From positions 1 to 64,000 of the forward strand of contig JAKAJM010000005.1 in assembly GCA_021813765.1 (NCBI GenBank): 64,000 bases of DNA, in the 5' to 3' direction. Made by a program: the position numbers and the translations under genes. Below, piece by piece: positions 57,916 through 64,000 of this stretch (the first letter of the stretch is position 1; each line of letters opens with the position of its first letter). The notes beneath the pieces are model-generated. The model saw only the letters and a program-made list of their open reading frames with translations, searched no databases and was not told the DNA's origin. This DNA is from Nitrospirota bacterium. Lineage in GTDB: Bacteria > Nitrospirota > Thermodesulfovibrionia > Thermodesulfovibrionales > JdFR-88.

Positions 57916-58738
57916 GGCCCCGCATTTTTATCCGCATTTCCGGGCGCTCCTTTTACTGGCATTTTTTGTTTTTCTTTCGGGCACGTTCCTTTACTCCGGT
58001 CTTGCCTTTGGCAGTTCCGCGCCCGATGGTTTTTTGAAAAACCTGCCCTCCATGCCCACGGATTATGTTACGGACCTTGCCGGGATAATAGGTCCGGGGA
58101 CCAGGCAGGAGCTGAACGGCTATTTGCAGGAGCTGGAGAAAAAGACATCCGCGCAGGTGCTTGTGCTTACGGTGCCAAGCCTTGATGGGCGGGCCATAGA
58201 GGATTATTCGATGGCAGTCGCGGAAAAATGGAAGCCCGGACAAAAGGGGAAAGACAACGGGGTGCTGTTGCTTGTGGCGCTAAAAGAGCGCCATTACCGG
58301 TTCGAGGTTGGCTACGGGCTTGAAGGTGCGCTGCCGGACAGTTTCGTGGGCACCGTTGGGCGTGAGTACCTGGTCCCTTATTTTAAGAAGGGTGATTATT
58401 CGGACGGCATCTCCCTGGCTGTACAAGCCGTGGCTTTTCAGATAGCCCAGGATGCCGGTGTGCGGATAACAGGGCTGGCCAACGCCCCGTCCCCGATGGA
58501 TGTGGCCGGGCAGCCGCAGGGGCAGAGCCTTTTCAGCCTCATTGGCATGGGCATATTCTTTCTGATCGTCTTGCTGCTTTTCATAAGGCACCCGGGGCTG
58601 TTCCTGTTTTTCCTCCTTGGCGGAGGAGGGGGCGGGTTTGGCGGCTTTGGCGGCGGGGGTGGAGGTTTTGGAGGCGGAAGTTTTGGCGGTGGCGGCGGAG
58701 GAGGATTCGGAGGCGGAGGAGCAAGCGGCGGGTGGTAG
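57899..58738 (+). CDS. TPM domain-containing protein (YgcG family), Gly-rich C-terminus
   Basis: YVTDLAGIIGPGTRQELNGYLQELEKKTSAQVLVLTVPSLDGRAIEDYS; GGGGGGFGG tail. Confidence 0.93.
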   Translation: MQPRFKAPHFYPHFRALLLLAFFVFLSGTFLYSGLAFGSSAPDGFLKNLPSMPTDYVTDLAGIIGPGTRQELNGYLQELEKKTSAQVLVLTVPSLDGRAIEDYSMAVAEKWKPGQKGKDNGVLLLVALKERHYRFEVGYGLEGALPDSFVGTVGREYLVPYFKKGDYSDGISLAVQAVAFQIAQDAGVRITGLANAPSPMDVAGQPQGQSLFSLIGMGIFFLIVLLLFIRHPGLFLFFLLGGGGGGFGGFGGGGGGFGGGSFGGGGGGGFGGGGASGGW

Positions 58739-58846
58739 GCCCCAAAGATAAAAACAAAAAAGCGTGCCGGTTCAAAATAAAAAAATCGGAGCCCGGTAAA
58801 TTAAATTAGAGAACGCAATCAAGGTTCAAGGAGGTATCTTTAAAAA

Positions 58847-59422
58847 ATGTCCAATGGTGTGAAAGCGGCCCTGATTTCGGTGGCGGCGCTAGTGCTCGCG
58901 GGGGTCATCATTGCCTCTACCATAATATCGGGGTACAACAGGGTTGTAATAATGGATGAGAACGTTAAAAACGGTTGGGCGCAGGTTGAAAACCAGCTGA
59001 AAAGGAGATACGACCTGATACCAAACCTGGTGGAGACGGTAAAGGGCTATGCGGCCCATGAAAAGGGCTTGTTCGAGGACATAGCCGCCGCAAGGACCAA
59101 ATATTTCCAGGCCCATACAACCAAAGACAAGATAGATGCCGCCAACCAGATGGAAGGCCCCCTTTCAAGGCTTCTTCTTTTGCAGGAGCGCTACCCGGAA
59201 TTGAAGGCTAATGAAAACTTTTTGAAGCTCCAGGACAGCCTGGAGGGGACTGAAAACAGGATAGCCGTGGCGCGCAAAAGATACAACGACGACGTTCTGG
59301 CGCTTAACTCCTATATAAGGACGTTCATGGGCAGGTTCTATGCGGGCTTCGCGGGCGTCAGTGAGGCCCAATACTACCATATCCCTGCCGGGCAGTCGGA
59401 GGCGCCAAGAGTGAAGTTTTAA
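58847..59422 (+). CDS. LemA family protein
   Basis: YNRVVIMDENVKNGWAQVENQLKRRYDLIPNLVETVKGYAAHEK; ENRIAVARKRYNDDVLALNSYIRTF. Confidence 0.95.
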   Translation: MSNGVKAALISVAALVLAGVIIASTIISGYNRVVIMDENVKNGWAQVENQLKRRYDLIPNLVETVKGYAAHEKGLFEDIAAARTKYFQAHTTKDKIDAANQMEGPLSRLLLLQERYPELKANENFLKLQDSLEGTENRIAVARKRYNDDVLALNSYIRTFMGRFYAGFAGVSEAQYYHIPAGQSEAPRVKF

Positions 59423-59553
59423 AATGAGTGGGAGAGGGGGAGCGAAAGCGGGGTGTGAGGGAATGGCGTTTTTTTTGAACGAGGGGAAAAACATTCCGGA
59501 GGGGCGAGGTCTTGCTACTTTGGGCCTGCAATACTAGAATTTGAAACAGGGCC

Positions 59554-61497
59554 ATGGTCAAAAAACAAACAACCCCTGAAAACGAAAAGAATCCTGACCA
59601 GCAGGACAAGCTAAGCCAGTGGCGATGGGTTGCAGCCATCGTCTTTTTCTTTCTGCTTCTGTACCTCTGGCAGACTTTCAATTACAAGACGCAGGAGGAG
59701 CAGCAGGCATATACCATTACCTACAGCACCTTCCAGAACCAGTTGGACTCCGGTAACATCCAGTCCGTGACCATACAGGGGCTTACGGTCACGGGGCAGT
59801 TCAAGCAGGAGGTGCAGGTTACCCCGGAGGGCGGCAAACCGGCAAAAGCAAAGGCGTTCAAGACGTTCCTGCCCGAATTTCAGGGGCAGGGGCTCATGGA
59901 TAAGCTAAGGGCAAAGGGCGTCTCGATAGACGTAAAGCCCAAGCAAAAATCCTCCCCGCTTCTGGATATCATAATGGGCATACTTCCTTGGGTCCTCATA
60001 ATAGGGGTATGGATGCTGCTTATGAGGCGCACGGCAAGGCAGATAAGCGGCGGGCCGGGTGGGCTTTTTTCCTTCGGGGAGAGCAAGGCAAGGCTTTTTG
60101 AGGGGGATGGCAAGACCCCGAAGATAACCTTCAAGGACGTTGCCGGTATGGACAATGCCAAGAGGGAGCTTCGGGAGATAATAGAATTCCTCAGGGACCC
60201 ATCGAAGTACATGCAGATGGGGGCAAAGGTGCCCAAGGGCATGCTGCTCGTGGGCCCTCCAGGGACAGGCAAAACGCTCCTGGCGCGCGCCGTTGCAGGC
60301 GAAGCCGGAACGCCTTTTTACAGCATCAGCGCCTCTGAGTTCATAGAGATGTTTGTGGGAGTGGGGGCGGCAAGGGTTAGGGACCTGTTCAAGAAAGCCA
60401 AGGCCACCCAGCCCAGCATAATCTTCATCGACGAGATCGACGCCGTGGGGCGCACAAGGGGGGCGGGATTTGGCGGAGGACATGATGAGAGGGAGCAGAC
60501 GCTGAACCAGCTTCTGGGGGAGATGGACGGGTTCGAGCCCCACGAGGCGGTGATAATCATGGCCGCTACCAACAGGCCCGACGTCCTGGACCCCGCGCTC
60601 CTTAGGCCGGGGAGGTTTGACAGGCATATAGTGATAGACAGGCCCGGACTGAAAGAGAGGAAGGCCATACTGGAGATACACGTCAGGGGCAAGAGCCTTG
60701 CCCCCGGCGTTGACCTGGAGAAAGTTGCCAGGGGCACCCCAGGAATGACGGGCGCCGACCTTGAAAACCTGGCAAACGAGGCCGCGCTTATTGCCATCAG
60801 GCAGGACAAGAAGCGGATAGACATGAAGGATTTCGATGAGGCCAGGGACATACTGCTTATGGGCTCGGTGCGGGAGGAGACCATAAGCGATCTTGAAAAA
60901 CGCATCACCGCTTATCATGAATCCGGCCACACTATCGTGGCCTCGGAGCTGCCTGGTGCAGATCCCATACACAAGGTAAGCATAGTGCCCAGGGGCATGG
61001 CGATGGGCATAACCCAGCTTCTGCCGGAGGAAGACAGGCATTATTATCCCCGCAACTATCTTCTGGACAAGCTGGCCGTGGCGCTTGGTGGCAGGGTGGC
61101 GGAAAAGATCGCCTTTAATGACGTAAGCACAGGGGCGCAAAACGATCTTAAGGAGGCAACCGCCCTGGCGGAAAAGATGGTTGCCCAGTGGGGTATGAGC
61201 GACAGGGTGGGCCCTATAAATCTTGGAAGGGGAGAGGAGCACCCTTTTCTGGGGCGAGAGCTTGCCCAGCCAAAACGCTACAGCGAGGGCATGGCATGGC
61301 TGATGGACCAGGAGATAAGAAAACTTATCGAGGAGGCCCAGGCCAGGGCCGAAGAGATATTGCGGGACAAAAGAGAGGCCCTTGACAGGCTGGCCGGGGA
61401 GCTTGTAAAAGAAGAGTCCCTGGACAGAGAGCAGATAGAAAAGATCATAGGCCCGCCGAAAAAGAAACGGGAACCCGGCCCGCCGCCGCAAAAATGA
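59554..61497 (+). CDS. ftsH: ATP-dependent zinc metalloprotease FtsH
   Basis: [54 protein letters not shown]. Confidence 0.98.
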   Translation: MVKKQTTPENEKNPDQQDKLSQWRWVAAIVFFFLLLYLWQTFNYKTQEEQQAYTITYSTFQNQLDSGNIQSVTIQGLTVTGQFKQEVQVTPEGGKPAKAKAFKTFLPEFQGQGLMDKLRAKGVSIDVKPKQKSSPLLDIIMGILPWVLIIGVWMLLMRRTARQISGGPGGLFSFGESKARLFEGDGKTPKITFKDVAGMDNAKRELREIIEFLRDPSKYMQMGAKVPKGMLLVGPPGTGKTLLARAVAGEAGTPFYSISASEFIEMFVGVGAARVRDLFKKAKATQPSIIFIDEIDAVGRTRGAGFGGGHDEREQTLNQLLGEMDGFEPHEAVIIMAATNRPDVLDPALLRPGRFDRHIVIDRPGLKERKAILEIHVRGKSLAPGVDLEKVARGTPGMTGADLENLANEAALIAIRQDKKRIDMKDFDEARDILLMGSVREETISDLEKRITAYHESGHTIVASELPGADPIHKVSIVPRGMAMGITQLLPEEDRHYYPRNYLLDKLAVALGGRVAEKIAFNDVSTGAQNDLKEATALAEKMVAQWGMSDRVGPINLGRGEEHPFLGRELAQPKRYSEGMAWLMDQEIRKLIEEAQARAEEILRDKREALDRLAGELVKEESLDREQIEKIIGPPKKKREPGPPPQK

Positions 61498-61545
61498 AGC
61501 CTTAAAAAAATATAAAATATATATCGCTTTGAAAGGTGCCCGGTA

Positions 61546-62628
61546 ATGCCAAAAGTTGCAATGCCAAAAGTTCTGATCCAGCCGTCTTCATATGAAAACG
61601 TCAGCCCCGCGATAGACAGGGTTTTTGAGCTCTTCCCTTTGGAGGTCCGGGGCAAAAAAGTTCTTATAAAGCCCAATGTCCTGAGGGCTTCGGAGGCAAG
61701 GGAAAGCATTGTCACAAATCCGGCAGTCCTGCGCGCCGTTGTCGAAAAGATCGAGAAAATGGGGGCCGCTTCCATCATCGTTGGGGACAATCCGGGACTG
61801 TTCGACTACGGGGCGAACGAGGAGAGTTTCATAAAAACCGGCCTTATGGAGGCATCCGGAGGGCATTATCTAAACATAGGTGACGATTCGGTGAAACTGG
61901 AATTCAATGCCCGGTTCATGCCGTCCGTCAGCGTTTCGCGGGCTGTAATGGAAGCGGATATAGTCATCAGTCTGCCTAAATTCAAGACCCATGGGCTGAC
62001 CGTTGTAACCGGAGCGATAAAAAACAGTTACGGCATTTTGCCCGGCGCGCAGAAAGCCATGTTGCACAAGGCGGCGGGCAGCCCCGAGCGCTTTCACGAG
62101 GTGGTGGTGGATGTCTTCCGCCTGCGTGTGCCTGACCTGTTCATAGTGGACGCGATAGTGGGAATGGAAGGCAACGGGCCTGCTTCTCCCGATCTTAGGG
62201 ACATAGGGCTTATTCTCGCCTCGGACAACGCGGTAGCCGTGGATGCCGTGATCGCAACCATGATGGGGTGCGAGCCCGCGCGCCTCAGGTTCCTTCAAAA
62301 GGCCAAGGAGACGGGCCTTGGGGACTATGACCTTAAGACGATAGAGGTGATCGGCGAGCTGAAACGCCTGCCTGATTTCAAGCTGCCTGCCCTGGGCGGG
62401 GAGACCCTGCTTCGCAATGAGGCCATCCAGCAGATGATCCATGACCGGACGGTGCTTCGTCCGCAGGCCGATCCGGACAGGTGCACCGGCTGCGGCACCT
62501 GCATTGATCATTGCCCGATGTCTGCGCTCTCCATCAAAGCTGCCATTCCGCAGGTGGATCCAGGGGCCTGCATAGCGTGCTTTTGCTGCCAGGAGATGTG
62601 CCCGGAAAAGGCCATCGCCCTTAGGTGA
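61546..62628 (+). CDS. DUF362 domain protein with C-terminal 2x[4Fe-4S] ferredoxin domain
   Basis: VLIKPNVL, KFKTHGLTVVTGAIKNSYGILPGAQKAMLH; CTGCGTCIDHCP and CIACFCCQEMCP. Confidence 0.92.
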   Translation: MPKVAMPKVLIQPSSYENVSPAIDRVFELFPLEVRGKKVLIKPNVLRASEARESIVTNPAVLRAVVEKIEKMGAASIIVGDNPGLFDYGANEESFIKTGLMEASGGHYLNIGDDSVKLEFNARFMPSVSVSRAVMEADIVISLPKFKTHGLTVVTGAIKNSYGILPGAQKAMLHKAAGSPERFHEVVVDVFRLRVPDLFIVDAIVGMEGNGPASPDLRDIGLILASDNAVAVDAVIATMMGCEPARLRFLQKAKETGLGDYDLKTIEVIGELKRLPDFKLPALGGETLLRNEAIQQMIHDRTVLRPQADPDRCTGCGTCIDHCPMSALSIKAAIPQVDPGACIACFCCQEMCPEKAIALR

Positions 62629-62658
62629 AATCTTTCTCGGATGGGATACGGATGAGAT

Positions 62659-64000
62659 TCAGATAAGCCGCAGGGCCATGAGCCTTGGCTCCGTCATTTC
62701 CTCGATCGCGTACTTTACGCCCTCCCTGCCTGCCCCGGACTGCTTGATGCCCCCATATGGCATGTGGTCCACCCTGAAGGTAGGGACCCCGTTTATTACC
62801 ACGCCGCCCACATGCAGGGTCTCGAATGCCGTGAAGGCGCGCTTGAGGTTTCCCGTAAAGACCCCCGCCTGAAGCCCGTAAACCGAGGCGTTGATGGCAT
62901 CAAGCCCTGCTTCAAAACTTTCAACAGGAGTCACGGTCACAACAGGGGCGAACACCTCCATGCAGCTCAGTTTCATCCACGGGGTGGCATCGGTAACCAC
63001 GGTGGGCTCGTAGAAAAAATCCCCGCTTCTTTTCCCCCCGGTGACCACTTTTGCGCCGCAGGACACAGCCTCTTCGACCCAGGCGGAGACCCTGGAAAGG
63101 TTGTCCTCGTCTATCAGCGGCCCCACCTGCACGGATTCGTCCAGGGGGTCTCCCATCTTTAATGATCTCACCCCGGCCACAAACCGCTCCAGGAAAGCAT
63201 CGTGTATCTTCCGGTGGACATATATCCTCTGCACGGAGATGCAGATCTGGCCGGCATAGGAAAAAGACCCGGCCAGCGTACGGTTTACCGCATGTCCCAG
63301 GTCACAGTCCTCATCCAGGAGCACCCCGGCGTTTCCGCCCAGCTCCAGTATCACCTTTTTGTCATATGCAAGCCGCTTCAAACTCCACCCCACGATAGCG
63401 CTCCCGGTAAAGGAAAGCACCTTTATCCTGGGGTCGGTGATGGCAGGTTCGATATCCTTGCCTCCGGCGGGCAGGACGCTTAAACAGCCCTCCGGCATTC
63501 CTGCATCCATCAGGGCCTCTCCCAGCATAAGGGCGGACAAAGGGGTCTTTGAGGCCGGCTTGATGATGACGGGGTTGCCTGCGGCGATGGCGGGGGCAAC
63601 CTTGTGGGCCACCAGGTTAAGGGGGAAATTAAACGGGGTGATCCCAAGGACAGGCCCCGACGGGAACCTTCTGGTGATCCCCCAGCGGCCCTCGGAGACG
63701 GTGTTTCTGTCCAGGGCCATGAACTCTCCATTAAAGCTCCTTGAAGCCTCTTCGGAGGCTATCCGGAACGTAAGGGATGCCCTTTCCGCCTCCATCCTTG
63801 CCTCACGAATGGGTTTGCCGTTTTCAAGGGTGATGGTTCGGGCGATCTCCTCCTTTCTTTCCAGAAGCGCATCGGAGGCCTTCTGCAGGATGCGGGCCTT
63901 CCTGTGCGAGGGGAGGGATGCCATCAAAGGAGCGGCGCCTTCGGCCAGCTTGAGCGCCTCTTCTATTTCAGCGGGCCCGGCCTGGCAGACTTTGACCAGG
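62659..64000 (-). CDS. aldehyde dehydrogenase family protein, 5' end truncated by window edge
   Basis: ITLENGKPIREA, FNFPLNLVAHKVAPAIAAGNPVIIKPA, LELGGNAGVL, SYAGQICISVQRIYV; frame stays open upstream of 63927 (LVKVCQAGPAEIEEALKLAEGAAP) to the window end. Confidence 0.92.
   Translation of the reverse strand, partial: LVKVCQAGPAEIEEALKLAEGAAPLMASLPSHRKARILQKASDALLERKEEIARTITLENGKPIREARMEAERASLTFRIASEEASRSFNGEFMALDRNTVSEGRWGITRRFPSGPVLGITPFNFPLNLVAHKVAPAIAAGNPVIIKPASKTPLSALMLGEALMDAGMPEGCLSVLPAGGKDIEPAITDPRIKVLSFTGSAIVGWSLKRLAYDKKVILELGGNAGVLLDEDCDLGHAVNRTLAGSFSYAGQICISVQRIYVHRKIHDAFLERFVAGVRSLKMGDPLDESVQVGPLIDEDNLSRVSAWVEEAVSCGAKVVTGGKRSGDFFYEPTVVTDATPWMKLSCMEVFAPVVTVTPVESFEAGLDAINASVYGLQAGVFTGNLKRAFTAFETLHVGGVVINGVPTFRVDHMPYGGIKQSGAGREGVKYAIEEMTEPRLMALRLI

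Noticed and set aside
58610-58735. GGC/GGA-rich imperfect repeat
   Set aside because: Encodes the normal Gly-rich C-terminal tail of TPM/YgcG proteins.
59905-61491. 528-aa antisense ORF opposite ftsH
   Set aside because: Shadow ORF in a GC-rich gene; the sense strand is unmistakable FtsH and the antisense protein has no domain-like features.

Overview
This is a GC-rich bacterial chromosomal window dominated by housekeeping genes. I cannot assign taxonomy with certainty. The gene content (POR-type 2-oxoacid:ferredoxin oxidoreductase, DUF3786, DUF362-ferredoxin, mnmG-rsmG) suggests an anaerobic Nitrospirota- or Desulfobacterota-like organism. Main blocks in order: LolC/E C-terminal fragment; secreted hypothetical; mnmG-rsmG plus a small overlapping Cys-rich ORF; cold-shock gene; lipA; aminotransferase; galU; hsp20-lon-thiL-DUF2062-rimO; site-2 protease; a complete dcw cluster (mraZ-rsmH-ftsL-ftsI-murE-murF-mraY-murD-ftsW-murG-murC-murB-ddl-ftsQ-ftsA-ftsZ); second cold-shock gene; DUF3786 and radical SAM genes; tgt; four-subunit POR operon; TPP riboswitch with thiS-thiG-thiE-thiC; UspA; ABC-F; HD protein; metallophosphoesterase; GH13 enzyme; PAS histidine kinase; tRNA-Pro(CGG); PLD/cardiolipin synthase; malic enzyme; NTase-like protein; TPM protein; LemA; ftsH; DUF362-ferredoxin; and a 5'-truncated aldehyde dehydrogenase. 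I found no CRISPR array, rRNA, transposase, prophage or recognisable defence system. The best candidates for something undescribed are modest: (i) a two-copy ~140-nt structured repeat with terminal inverted repeats flanking the thi operon; (ii) a possible palindromic-repeat insertion read in frame inside a metallophosphoesterase; (iii) a small Cys-rich ORF overlapping the end of rsmG by 8 nt; (iv) an NTase-like protein with an apparently degenerate catalytic motif. All calls come from reading the sequence; no searches were run.
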